A stretch of 64,000 nt of DNA from JBGTFE01 sp049799955 (lineage in GTDB: Bacteria; Acidobacteriota; Blastocatellia; Pyrinomonadales; Pyrinomonadaceae): positions 62,001 through 126,000 of the forward strand of contig JBARIW010000098.1 in the NCBI GenBank assembly GCA_049799955.1, in the 5' to 3' direction. The position numbers and the translations under genes are program-made. The notes under the pieces were generated by a model. That model ran no database searches. It saw only the letters and a program-made list of their open reading frames with translations, and was not told the origin of the DNA. This document shows positions 24,004 through 32,316 of this stretch, in pieces (position 1 is the stretch's first letter; the number at the start of each line of letters is the position of its first letter).

Positions 24004-24951
24004 TTATACACAAAATTTCTCTTTTGCCAATATCTTTTTTTCACTCCCGAAAAATATTTTCTTCACTGTCCTAATCGTATTAGCATGAATCTCAACCGTG
24101 TCGTTGATGTCCAGGGCATAACCGCCGCTCATTGTTGTAACAATCGGCGTTTGACGCTCAAGGGCAAATTGCAGAATTGTTTCGTCTCTTTCCTTTAAGC
24201 CTTCGATTGATAAGCCGAGCCTTCCGAGCTTGTCCTTTTCATACGGGTCAGCACCGCCGAGATAAAAGATTATGTCGGGATTATGCAGAAAAATGCGCGG
24301 CAGAGCTTCGTTTAGAACTTCTAAAAATTCTTTATCGGAAGTTTTGTCGGGCAGTTCCAAATCGAGGCTCGACTGCTCTTTGTGAAGCGGATAATTCTTC
24401 GCGCCGTGCATCGAGAAAGTGAAGACATCAGCATCGTCCTTGAAGATAAACGCCGTTCCGTTGCCCTGATGAACGTCGCAGTCGATGATTAAAAATCTCC
24501 GCGCCGGATTTTCTTTTTGCAGAACCCTGACGGCAACGGCGACATCGTTCAAAACGCAGAAACCTTCGCCTCTGTCGGGATAAGCGTGATGAGTTCCGCC
24601 CGCAAGATTTGACGAAACGCCCGTGTTTAAGGCTTCTTTCGCCGCGTTGATTGTGCCGGAAGTTGCCAGAAACGAGCGCCGGACGAGAGATTTCGACCAC
24701 GGCAAGCCGAGCTTTCGGATTTCTTTCGCAGTCAGCTCGCCGCCGACAAGCCGCGAAACGTAATCTTCGGTGTGAACGAGCCGAACGTCTTCGACGCTCG
24801 CAGGCTGAGGCTCGACGATTTCATCCGGCGTTAAAGCTCCTTCTTCAAGCAATTTGTCCCTGACAAGCTCAAATTTGCGAATCGGAAAAACGTGTCCTTC
24901 GCCAATGTCGGCGTAATAGTAAGGCGAATAAAAAAGTTTGTAATCGCTCAT
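24004..24951 (-). CDS. Histone-deacetylase-family (HDAC/AcuC-like) deacetylase
   Basis: A 315-residue protein with the arginase/deacetylase fold. Motifs are AGGTHHAYPDRGEGFCVLND (His pair ~121-122), LIIDCDVHQGNGT (zinc ligands Asp ~159 and His ~161) and YLGGADPYEKDKLG (third metal Asp). Bacterial members deacetylate acetyl-lysine proteins, acetoin-utilisation enzymes or acetylpolyamines; the substrate here is unknown. The ATG at 24951 is preferred over an ATG 15 codons upstream because family homology begins there. No Shine-Dalgarno is visible for either. A 13-unit 21-bp repeat array lies just upstream of the start. Confidence 0.9.
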   Translation of the reverse strand: MSDYKLFYSPYYYADIGEGHVFPIRKFELVRDKLLEEGALTPDEIVEPQPASVEDVRLVHTEDYVSRLVGGELTAKEIRKLGLPWSKSLVRRSFLATSGTINAAKEALNTGVSSNLAGGTHHAYPDRGEGFCVLNDVAVAVRVLQKENPARRFLIIDCDVHQGNGTAFIFKDDADVFTFSMHGAKNYPLHKEQSSLDLELPDKTSDKEFLEVLNEALPRIFLHNPDIIFYLGGADPYEKDKLGRLGLSIEGLKERDETILQFALERQTPIVTTMSGGYALDINDTVEIHANTIRTVKKIFFGSEKKILAKEKFCV

Positions 24952-25032
24952 TAATAAAAATAGTAAACGCCGCCGGCAAATCAAACAAACGCGCAATTCT
25001 CATAGCTTTTATTTCATAGATGAATTTTGTTC

Positions 25033-25305
25033 ATTCACAAGTGAACAACGCATATTCACACGTGAAGATTGCAGGTTCACAGGTGAGGACGGGAGATTCA
25101 CAACTGATGGTCGCGCATTCACAGGTGATGACTGCACATTCACACGTGAGGATTGCACATTCACAAGTGATGGAAGCAGATTCACAAGTAAGGGCGACGC
25201 ATTCACATCCGAAGATTCCACATTCACAGATGATGACAGCATATTCACACGCGATGTTTCCACATTCACAAGTCGCGGTCAAAGATTCACATCCTACATA
25301 CATTC
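25033..25305. repeat. Array of thirteen 21-bp units (ATTCACA...GTGA)
   Basis: ATTCACA (once GTTCACA) recurs at 25033, 25054, 25075, 25096, 25117, 25138, 25159, 25180, 25201, 25222, 25243, 25264 and 25285, always exactly 21 bases apart. Most units continue with NGTGA, giving the partial palindrome TCAC-NN-GTGA. The other ~9 bases vary. Conservation of GTGA fades toward the high-coordinate end. Several frames stay open through the array because 21 is a multiple of three, but no ribosome site or coding bias supports a gene. Confidence 0.85.
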
Positions 25306-25332
25306 GTAATTCGTCTTTCGTAATTCGTAATT
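25302..25332. repeat. ATTCGTA 7-bp-unit repeat
   Basis: Units ATTCGTA, ATTCGTC, TTTCGTA, ATTCGTA follow directly on the 21-bp array. Confidence 0.6.
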
Positions 25333-25346
25333 GATTTAAAAGGAAG

Positions 25347-25377
25347 TGCGGCTTGTGTTCTCGGGAAACACAAGCCG
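25347..25377 (-). terminator. Terminator downstream of the FtsB-like gene
   Basis: Perfect 12-bp GC-rich stem (25347-25358 with 25366-25377), 7-base loop. It lies 117 bases after the stop at 25494 and could act in both directions. Confidence 0.6.
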
Positions 25378-25493
25378 CGATTTTTGGCGGAAAGCTTAAC
25401 TGTAGGCAAAGCGGAGCGGATAGGCAAAAGGCGGATTAAGTAACGGGCAGGGTATAATCTGTGCTTGGATAACAAACTCTCCGCTAAGTTAGT

Positions 25494-25811
25494 TTAATTA
25501 CCCGGCACAAGAATCTTTTCATTCGGGCGACTCATCCCGATTTTTCGGGCTTCGCGTTCAATCGCGCGCGGGTCGCTTTTCAAACTATGAATCTCCTGTT
25601 GAATTATCAAATTTTCATTGTTCAAACCTTCAATCTCTGCATTTAACTGCTCAAACTGTATCGTCTCCCGGTTCATCTCCGAATATGCGCGCAGGTTGAT
25701 TGCCATGCAAAGCATAAAGGAAATCGAAGCGACGACGGCAAATAAAAACCATTGCGGAGTTGTACTTCTAGCATCGCGCCGGACGCTCTTTGAACGATTT
25801 CTCATGGGCAT
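25494..25811 (-). CDS. Septum formation initiator family protein (FtsB/DivIC/FtsL-like)
   Basis: A 105-residue bitopic protein. A basic N-terminus is followed by one membrane helix (~20-42, WFLFAVVASISFMLCMAINL), then a coiled coil (FEQLNAEIEGLNNENLIIQQEI) and the typical C-terminal box SDPRAIEREARKIGMSRPNE. This layout matches FtsB/DivIC/FtsL divisome proteins. The start at 25811 puts it 17 bases after the phosphohexomutase stop; a longer frame to 25889 would overlap that gene and adds nothing family-like. No strong Shine-Dalgarno is visible. Confidence 0.78.
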   Translation of the reverse strand: MPMRNRSKSVRRDARSTTPQWFLFAVVASISFMLCMAINLRAYSEMNRETIQFEQLNAEIEGLNNENLIIQQEIHSLKSDPRAIEREARKIGMSRPNEKILVPGN

Positions 25812-25827
25812 CGAAATTGTTTGCGTA

Positions 25828-27219
25828 TTATTCCAGTAAGTAACTGCGACCTTGCTCAAGTAGCACCTCCAAATCTTCTGCATTTTCACTTTCGGCGTAA
25901 ATTCTAACCAAAGGCTCCGTCCCCGAAGGACGCATCAGCATCCAGTTTCCATCCGTGAAGAGGAATTTCACGCCATCCATTCTATTAATTCTTTCAATCT
26001 TGCGCCCGGCGATGTCCTGTGGCTCCTGCGCGAGCTTTTCTTTCAATCTTCGGGCAACGTCATCGGTCAACTTTACTCCGATTCTGCCCGATTCGAGCTT
26101 TCCGACGCGTTTGTAAAGCTCGTCTAACTGCCCGGTCAAACTCTTACCTCTCACAGTTACAGCTTCGACCGCTAAAAGACACGCTAAAATTCCGTCCTTT
26201 TCGGGATAATGTCCTTTTATCGAAAGACCTGCGGATTCTTCTCCGCCAAGAATTATCTCGTCTTTATTTATCAATTCGCCGATAAACTTAAACCCGACCG
26301 GCGTTTCGTATAACTTCAAATTTCTGTCTTTAGCAACCCTGTCAACCATGTGCGTCGTCGCCACGCTGCGCGCGACGCCTTCCGTCCAACCGCGACTTTC
26401 AGCTAAATAATCTGTCAAAACAGCGATTAATTGATTCGGCTGGATAAATTCGCCGTTGCTGTCAATAACTCCGAACCTGTCGCCGTCGCCGTCGGTCGCA
26501 AGCCCTAATTTCAATCCTTTTGATTTAACCGCTTCGCGAAGCTCGTCCAGATGTTCTTCGCCCGGTTCCGGCGGCTGTCCGCCAAAGGTTACGTCGCGCC
26601 AATCGTGAATCGTTTCAACCTCTAAACCGTGGTCGCGCAGGATTTTATCGAGATAGCCGCGCCCTGTTCCATAAATCGCATCGTAAGCAAATTTGCCTTT
26701 GCCCTCCGCAATCAGGTCAAACCGAATTTTAGTTTTCAAATCGTCCAGATAAGCCGGACGAGCATCGTATCTTTCAATCGAACCGCCGCTCGCGTCTTCA
26801 ATCTGCGGCGTGTTCTTTATAATCTCTTCAATCCGCTTCGTAATCTCCGGCAGCGCCGGCGCGCCGTCTGCGCCAGAAAACTTTATGCCCTGATATTCGG
26901 GCGGATTATGCGAAGCCGTAAAATTTATTCCGCCGGCAGCTTTCTGGCTGCGAATCGCGTGTGAAATCGTCGGCGTCGGCGTCGGATTTTCGCAGAGCAG
27001 AACCCGAAAGCCTTTTCGTTCAGCAATCTCCGCCGCAACTTCCGAAAACTTTTCGCCCATAAAGCGCGAATCGTGTCCGACAATCAGCGTTTGATTAGCT
27101 TCGCTCGAATTTTCTTTCAAATAACTGCAAATCGCTTCCGTAACGAGACGCGCATTTTCAAATGTAAAGTCGTCGGCTATAATTGCTCTCCAACCCGATG
27201 TTCCGAAGCGTATGTTCAT
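25828..27219 (-). CDS. Phosphoglucomutase/phosphomannomutase family protein (alpha-D-phosphohexomutase)
   Basis: A 463-residue enzyme. Domain 1 carries the phosphoserine loop TASHNPPEYQGIKF (Ser ~103), domain 2 the metal loop DGDGDRFGV, domain 3 the sugar loop GGEESAG and domain 4 the phosphate loop RPSGTEPLVRIY. All four hallmark loops are intact. It interconverts hexose 1- and 6-phosphates; glucose, mannose or glucosamine specificity cannot be told by eye. The start has no Shine-Dalgarno. A plausible promoter (TTGCAA, 16 bases, TATACC; 27289-27316) lies 70 bases upstream. It is probably co-transcribed with the FtsB-like gene. Confidence 0.93.
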   Translation of the reverse strand: MNIRFGTSGWRAIIADDFTFENARLVTEAICSYLKENSSEANQTLIVGHDSRFMGEKFSEVAAEIAERKGFRVLLCENPTPTPTISHAIRSQKAAGGINFTASHNPPEYQGIKFSGADGAPALPEITKRIEEIIKNTPQIEDASGGSIERYDARPAYLDDLKTKIRFDLIAEGKGKFAYDAIYGTGRGYLDKILRDHGLEVETIHDWRDVTFGGQPPEPGEEHLDELREAVKSKGLKLGLATDGDGDRFGVIDSNGEFIQPNQLIAVLTDYLAESRGWTEGVARSVATTHMVDRVAKDRNLKLYETPVGFKFIGELINKDEIILGGEESAGLSIKGHYPEKDGILACLLAVEAVTVRGKSLTGQLDELYKRVGKLESGRIGVKLTDDVARRLKEKLAQEPQDIAGRKIERINRMDGVKFLFTDGNWMLMRPSGTEPLVRIYAESENAEDLEVLLEQGRSYLLE

Positions 27220-27763
27220 AAAGAAAGAGTAAATGTTTTCAACACTTCCGATTTTACCGACCTTGAATTTTTACTGCTATATGGGAGTGGTATAACTCAA
27301 AATGCTCTTATTGCAAACTGCTATTATTCCCTTAAGGTGAAATTGACTTTACCATAAAAAAAATCTATGTGTAAAGACATTTTTTACACCACATAACCTC
27401 TTTTCATACAGCGTTTTACAAGAAGTCTTTCAAGTAAACGTTAAGCTATCTGCTTAAATGTGAACACTAGGTGAACGAAAATCCTAAAAATAAAACTTTC
27501 GCTCTTTTCGTCCTGTAAAACCTTGTAAATATCGGACACGGAAGTTTTCCACAATGTGCAAATTTATTAAGCACTAGTTTAATGTATTCATACAGCTCAT
27601 AATAAACAAGCTGCGTTAAATTCAATTTTCGTTGTGTCAAATTGGAATAAATATATCAATACCACGCAATCTGTGTCAACCTGCCACAGATTGAAATTTT
27701 ATTTATATTACTCCTTTACGGCATAAGTTGTTTTCAGTCAATGATTTACGCTGCTCAAGCGAG
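27220..27763. other. Intergenic region, mostly unassigned
   Basis: AT-rich stretch between the divergent phosphohexomutase and radical SAM genes. It holds the probable mutase promoter (27289-27316), a hairpin GTGTAAA/TTTACAC near 27370-27390 and the inverted repeat at 27667-27693. No coding signal was seen. Confidence 0.4.
27667..27693 (+). promoter_or_regulatory. Inverted repeat, candidate enhancer (UAS) for a sigma-54 activator
   Basis: Nine-base arms CAATCTGTG (27667-27675) and CACAGATTG (27685-27693) are separated by 9 bases. The centre lies ~110 bases upstream of the predicted sigma-54 start, the usual distance for enhancer-binding proteins. Confidence 0.5.
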
Positions 27764-27779
27764 CGGCACGATTTTTGCT
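27764..27779 (+). promoter_or_regulatory. Sigma-54 (RpoN) promoter of the radical SAM gene
   Basis: CGGCACGATTTTTGCT matches the -24/-12 consensus at every informative position but the first, with GG and GC exactly 10 bases apart. The start codon is 137 bases downstream, and a possible hairpin lies in the leader (~27803-27866). Confidence 0.7.
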
Positions 27780-27916
27780 ATAAATTATAAGGTAATAATA
27801 CGCGTTCTCTTCCGTATAAATAAATTAAAATTTAGTAAGAATGAGTGCAAGCGTTCTGCGGAAAGAACATAAAATATTTATTTATATAGATTGTTTTCAT
27901 TTGGAGATAAGAAATC

Positions 27917-29941
27917 ATGAGACCTATAAAACATATAGAAAAAGGCTTGACGGTATTCGCAAGCGGCGTTTTTAACGCAATTAAATCTGTCAATCAGTTC
28001 AAACCCAACCCATCTTTTACGCCGAAATGGTCGGATAAGCCGCTGCTTAAGTCGTGGCAAAAATCGAAGCCGACATTGGGTTTCCCGCGCACGACCGATA
28101 GTTTGTGTCCGAACTGCGTCATCGAGGCGCGCGAGCAGATTTTGAGCGGCGAACGCGATGTTTCCACGCTGATTAACGAAAAAGTTGGTGAAATCAAGGC
28201 GCAGATTATCGAACGCGACGGTCAAATCTGGATGATTAAAGATTGTCCCGACCACGGGCATTTTGAAGATTTGATGGCGATTGATTCAAAGTTCCTTCAG
28301 CACATCGAATCACTGTTTCCCGGGCGCGACATACAGGCGCACAACGACGAAAAACTTCACAATCACGGTTCTTCGACCATTAAATACGGTCGCGGCGCGG
28401 TTTTGACGGTCGATTTGAAGAACCGCTGCAACATGATGTGCGACCCGTGTTTTATGGACGCGAACCAGGTCGGATTCGTTCACGAGCTTTCGATGGAAGA
28501 CGTGAAGGAAATCCTCGACAACGCGATTTCTATCAAACCGCGCCGTCAGATGTCGGTTCAGTATTCGGGCGGCGAGCCGACGCTTTCGCCTTATTTTCTC
28601 GAAGCGGTTCGATATGCGCGCAAAGTCGGTTATAACTCGGTGCAGGCAGCGACCAACGGAATTGAATTCGCCAAATCGAAAGAATTCTGCCGCGAAGCCG
28701 CCGAAGCCGGTTTGAGATTTGTTTATCTGCAATTCGACGGAATCGGAAACGATGCAAACTCGCACCGTCAAATCGGCAATCTGTTTGACGTAAAACTCAG
28801 AGCAATCAACAATCTGCACGAAGCGGGCGTTGATATCGTGCTTGTAACGACGCTTGTTAACGGCGTCAACAACGACCAGGTTGGAACGATTGTTCGTTTC
28901 GCTTTGGAAAATCCCAAGAAGATTTCATTTGTGTCATTTCAACCCGTTTCGTTTACAGGTCGCGATGAGCACATTACCGAACAGAGACGCTTACAGCAGC
29001 GTTACACGCTTTCGCATCTCGCGCTCGACGTTCAGAGTCAGGTCGGAATTACCGAGCCGACGCGCGATTGGTTTCCGCTCAGCTTAATGGGCGCGTTTGC
29101 GGATTTCGCGGACGTTGTTCACGGCGAAGACAGCGAATGGGGACAGGTTTCGTGCGGCTGCCATCCGAATTGCGGCGTCGGAACGGCGGTGATGATTAAC
29201 AAGGACACGAAGGAAATGGCTCCGGTTCCGCAGTTTCTGAACATTCAGGGACTGGTCGGCGATATGCAGCATATTACCGACACGAATCGCGGCAAATGGA
29301 TGTCGAATATCCTGATGGGATTGGCGCTCTTGAAAAACTACAATCCTTACGGCGCGCCGAAAAGCCTGACGCTTGCCGGAATCTTTGCAAAATTCGATAA
29401 ATCGTTCGGTTTGTCGGGTAAAGATTACGGAAAGGTCGGCGCCGACCGCACTGCCGAAGACATCGAGAAACGCCGCAAAGACCCCTGGAACTTCCTTTTT
29501 ATCGCGGGAATGTGGTTTCAGGATTTGTTCAACTACGATTTCCGACGCACCGAAATGTGCATCATTCCCTACGGAACGCAGGAAGGCGAAATTTCCTTCT
29601 GCGCATACAATACGGGCATCGGCTGGAGAAACATCATCGAGCACATGCACCAGAACGCGACGGTCGCGCAGTGGTATAAAGAACACGGTCGTCACGAAGT
29701 CTTCGCTCGCGGCAAGGAAGTCGCTCTGGAAGACAAGACGCACAATATGATTCTGAACGAAACAGACCTTGCGCGTCCGAACAAACCGGAAATGGAAGGA
29801 CCGAAAACGGCTGCCGAAGAAATGCAGATGATGAAGAAGCTCTACAACCAGATGCTCATGGAGAAAAACGGCATCAAAGGCGAAAAGCTCGTCCAAATCG
29901 GCGGCATCAAACGCGAAAAGAAAGCCGAAGCGAAAGCTTAA
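27917..29941 (+). CDS. Radical SAM protein, candidate membrane-spanning-lipid / tetraether-type synthase
   Basis: A 674-residue radical SAM enzyme. An N-terminal TTDSLCPNC motif (Cys ~64, 67) precedes the SAM-cluster motif CNMMCDPC (Cys ~171, 175, 178). GGE lies at ~218-220 and TNG at ~246-248. Extra cysteines in SCGCHPNCG (~413, 415, 419) and at ~548 and ~562 could bind auxiliary iron-sulfur clusters. This layout recalls archaeal tetraether synthase (Tes, MJ0619 family) and bacterial membrane-spanning-lipid synthases; acidobacteria make iso-diabolic acid and ether lipids. The substrate assignment is inference from layout, the radical SAM call is firm. GGAG lies 10 bases before the ATG. A sigma-54 promoter implies signal-gated expression. 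Confidence 0.8.
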   Translation: MRPIKHIEKGLTVFASGVFNAIKSVNQFKPNPSFTPKWSDKPLLKSWQKSKPTLGFPRTTDSLCPNCVIEAREQILSGERDVSTLINEKVGEIKAQIIERDGQIWMIKDCPDHGHFEDLMAIDSKFLQHIESLFPGRDIQAHNDEKLHNHGSSTIKYGRGAVLTVDLKNRCNMMCDPCFMDANQVGFVHELSMEDVKEILDNAISIKPRRQMSVQYSGGEPTLSPYFLEAVRYARKVGYNSVQAATNGIEFAKSKEFCREAAEAGLRFVYLQFDGIGNDANSHRQIGNLFDVKLRAINNLHEAGVDIVLVTTLVNGVNNDQVGTIVRFALENPKKISFVSFQPVSFTGRDEHITEQRRLQQRYTLSHLALDVQSQVGITEPTRDWFPLSLMGAFADFADVVHGEDSEWGQVSCGCHPNCGVGTAVMINKDTKEMAPVPQFLNIQGLVGDMQHITDTNRGKWMSNILMGLALLKNYNPYGAPKSLTLAGIFAKFDKSFGLSGKDYGKVGADRTAEDIEKRRKDPWNFLFIAGMWFQDLFNYDFRRTEMCIIPYGTQEGEISFCAYNTGIGWRNIIEHMHQNATVAQWYKEHGRHEVFARGKEVALEDKTHNMILNETDLARPNKPEMEGPKTAAEEMQMMKKLYNQMLMEKNGIKGEKLVQIGGIKREKKAEAKA

Positions 29942-29963
29942 TTCGGAAAGCTAATAACAAACA

Positions 29964-29997
29964 GAAAAAGCCTTGCAAGAAATTGCAGGGCTTTTTC
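29964..29997 (+). terminator. Terminator of the radical SAM gene
   Basis: Fifteen-base stem (29964-29978 with 29983-29997, one G-T wobble) capped by a GAAA tetraloop, ending in a T-run. Confidence 0.9.
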
Positions 29998-29999
29998 AA

Positions 30000-30338
30000 T
30001 TTCCGCGAGATGCTGATAATTTCCGCCGAGTGCTGACCGATATTGAAGAAGTGCTGCGCGATTATGAAGAAATGCTGATGAATTTCAATAAGTGCTGTGC
30101 AATATTGATGAGATGCTGGTGATTTTCGACAAGTGCTGAGTAATTGTGAAGAGTTGCTAACCGATTGTGAAGAAATGCTGACTAATTTCAAGAGTTGCTG
30201 TGCAATATTTAAGAAGTGCTGACGAAATTCGAGAGATGCTGTTGAAATTTAAGAGTTGCCGAGCGACTTTTGATAGGTGCTAATCGATTTTTAAGAAATG
30301 TCGTTGAATTTTTCAGAACTGTCAATGAATTTCCGCCC
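30000..30338. repeat. Array of ~16 units of 20-21 bp (RTGCTG...ATT)
   Basis: TGCTG or a close variant recurs at 30011, 30031, 30052, 30073, 30093, 30114, 30134, 30155, 30176, 30196, 30217, 30237, 30257, 30278, 30299 and 30320. Spacings are 20 or 21 bases, so no reading frame is kept. Units have GA before the core and an ATT-rich tail. Divergence grows toward the high-coordinate end. It lies right behind a strong terminator. Confidence 0.8.
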
Positions 30339-30374
30339 CGCATCCATTGAATTGTTCGGCGGCGAGTTTAACTG

Positions 30375-31220
30375 TCATTTTATTAAAGTTGAAATAGGGC
30401 TCGATGGCATTAAGAATGGCTTTAGAATTGCCCATGAATAGAAATATTCAGACGATGGTTCCTCGCTCAAAACCGACATAGGCAATCCTATGGTCGTATC
30501 ATAATAAAAGCTAATTCCCTTGGTAGTTACTTTAAACTTTTCCATTTGTATCTCCGAATATTCTTTTTTCATTTTTTCCTTCCATCCATCTTCATATTCT
30601 TCGTACCAAAGATTTCGAGACCCAATCCACCCACCTGTCTCATTGTCCATATCTTTTTTTACTATATTTTTTACGCGGACGAGTCTTTTTTTAGCATCAT
30701 CACAAACTAATTTTTTTATTTCGCCTAGCTTTGATGGCATTATTATTTGATTAAGAGTGAAATCGTAACCCTCTTTATACCGCCTACCATTGTATGTATA
30801 TATCGTAGGAACATACGGACCAAAGCCTACTTCTAAGTCCTTATAACCATTAGTAAAAGTATTTAAAGGAATAGCACTATCAGCAAGAAGTAGTTCATAC
30901 TTGCCTGATACCTCACGGTAAATCCAACTCGAACAGACACGATTACCGCAGAAATCACTTGATGAGCCTGATATAAACCACTCTGGCTTTCCATCTTTAT
31001 TGAGGTCAATAAGTTCTGCAACAAAGTTCTTAGCAGCAAACCTTACGGTATTGCCGCCTTGTTTTCTCAAACCAGACTTAATATCGTCATCATCTCTTGC
31101 CATTTGAAGAACAAGTTCTTTTGGTAGTTTGGCGGTTTTTCCTTTTTGTGCCTCAACCTTTTTAGGTGCGGCTATAAAAAGAACAGCCATCACACTTGCG
31201 AATATAAATAAAGTTTTCAT
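30375..31220 (-). CDS. Secreted protein of unknown function (cassette-like gene 5)
   Basis: A 281-residue protein with a signal peptide (~1-24, ends KVEAQ). One FG-GAP-like calcium phrase (LIDLNKDGKPEWFI, ~72-85) is followed by two Cys in FCGNRVC. The rest is charged and not recognised. AT-rich codon use differs from the flanking housekeeping genes. The 5' leader (AAATCCGAC, CTTAAAGTTAGGAG) is shared with the genes starting at 32727 and 33337. The signal peptide (LFIFASVMAVLFIAAP) resembles that of the gene starting at 32269, although the mature parts differ. AGGAG gives a good ribosome site. Confidence 0.7.
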   Translation of the reverse strand: MKTLFIFASVMAVLFIAAPKKVEAQKGKTAKLPKELVLQMARDDDDIKSGLRKQGGNTVRFAAKNFVAELIDLNKDGKPEWFISGSSSDFCGNRVCSSWIYREVSGKYELLLADSAIPLNTFTNGYKDLEVGFGPYVPTIYTYNGRRYKEGYDFTLNQIIMPSKLGEIKKLVCDDAKKRLVRVKNIVKKDMDNETGGWIGSRNLWYEEYEDGWKEKMKKEYSEIQMEKFKVTTKGISFYYDTTIGLPMSVLSEEPSSEYFYSWAILKPFLMPSSPISTLIK

Positions 31221-31293
31221 TTTTTTCTCCTAACTTTAAGACTTGTCGGATTTCACCACGACACGCCGGACTTGGGATTACGCAAGTTTTTAC

Positions 31294-31701
31294 TTATTCA
31301 GATGAACAAGGTTTAATTTTCTTCGTTTTTCCTGTAAATGTGAAACTTTGTGTGTCATATTCGCCGTCTTCGTTGGTAACGTATTTGACGACATATTCAG
31401 CACCAATTTTATTGCTTCCTTTTTTCTTGAATCCGAAGAATGACGTTGGCTCTCCCCATTGATTATTTACTCCAGAGTTGAAAAGATAAGCGAATTCCAG
31501 CACTCCTTGTGTTGTCCTAAGAAATTTGTGTGCGATGACTTGACCCGAATATCCATCTCCACAAAAATAACCTGTAATAGTTTTGATTTTGATTTTGATT
31601 TTTGATTTCGAGCTTGTTTGCCCTGTTATTGAAAGCGTTCCGAAAGCCATTGCACTCCCAAGCAGAGCCATCATCAACAAAGTTTTGTTTGTCTTTTGCA
31701 T
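31294..31701 (-). CDS. Small secreted protein of unknown function (cassette-like gene 4)
   Basis: A 135-residue protein with a signal peptide (~1-28) and a Lys-rich start of the mature part (SKSKIKIKIKTITGYFCGDG). Two Cys are present. No family is recognised. AGGAG lies 8 bases before the ATG at 31701; a longer frame to 31851 runs back across the preceding gene's end and is not supported. The leader GACAGCCTTTAAAACAGGAG is nearly the same as that of the next upstream gene. Confidence 0.65.
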   Translation of the reverse strand: MQKTNKTLLMMALLGSAMAFGTLSITGQTSSKSKIKIKIKTITGYFCGDGYSGQVIAHKFLRTTQGVLEFAYLFNSGVNNQWGEPTSFFGFKKKGSNKIGAEYVVKYVTNEDGEYDTQSFTFTGKTKKIKPCSSE

Positions 31702-31774
31702 TAAATTTTCTCCTGTTTTAAAGGCTGTCTGCTTTATTGGCAAGCCAAAAAGAAAGACAGGATTCCTGTTCTCG

Positions 31775-32269
31775 TTACTGTCCAGCGAACGTGAACGTCT
31801 TGCCGTTGAAGTAAAGTGGCAATGTAAGTTGGGTAGTAATTCCTTTTTCATTTCGAGGACCGTTGACCAATTTTACCAACAACGCATTGTGCCCCTTAAT
31901 CTTTTTCGTCCCTGCGAAACTGCTGAAAAATCCGCCGCAAGCAGTACAGGCTTCCCATTTAAAAATGAGATTCATGTCAGCATCAAACACTATAATTCCG
32001 CCGTTCGATGGGAAGAGTTCAGGTCGCCCCTGCATGTTAATGAAGGCTTCGTGAATTCCAAATGAATCACAACCAACAACAACTACCCCTTTATTGGGAA
32101 GTAGGTCATTTCGCACCACCACAGAACACTTGCCAGCCTGAGCGGTGGGCGCACTCCGATTTGATTTATTGGTGGCTTTTTTTTGTGCTTCAACCTTGAT
32201 AGGTACAACTATAAAAAGAACAGCCATCAAATTTACGAAAATAAATAAAATTTTGTTTGTATTTTGCAT
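31775..32269 (-). CDS. Small secreted protein of unknown function (cassette-like gene 3)
   Basis: A 164-residue protein with a signal peptide (~1-28, ends KVEAQ). The mature part has four Cys (GKCSVVV, VVGCDS, CTACGG) and beta-type segments (GGIIVFDADMNLIFKWEA). No family is recognised. AGGAG lies 8 bases before the ATG. The start of the coding region (MQNTNK) and the leader match the neighbour starting at 31701 (MQKTNK), whereas the rest of the signal peptide matches the gene starting at 31220. Confidence 0.65.
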   Translation of the reverse strand: MQNTNKILFIFVNLMAVLFIVVPIKVEAQKKATNKSNRSAPTAQAGKCSVVVRNDLLPNKGVVVVGCDSFGIHEAFINMQGRPELFPSNGGIIVFDADMNLIFKWEACTACGGFFSSFAGTKKIKGHNALLVKLVNGPRNEKGITTQLTLPLYFNGKTFTFAGQ

Positions 32270-32316
32270 TAAGTCTTCTCCTGTTTTGAAGGCTTGTCGG
32301 GTTAACTACAACGCAC

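Noticed and set aside
25033..25305. CRISPR array
   Set aside because: The conserved part is ~7-12 bases with ~9 variable bases in a 21-bp period; CRISPRs have 23-50-bp repeats with ~30-bp unique spacers, and no cas gene is present.
25020..25334. Open frames (104 codons plus strand; 86 and 90 codons minus strand) across the 21-bp array, with seven-residue periodic peptides
   Set aside because: Openness follows from a unit length divisible by three; no ribosome site is present, variation hits all codon positions, and frames on both strands look equally good.
31702..31851. 50-codon N-terminal extension of the small secreted protein at 31294-31701
   Set aside because: It overlaps the preceding gene and would bury a clear signal peptide and ribosome site.
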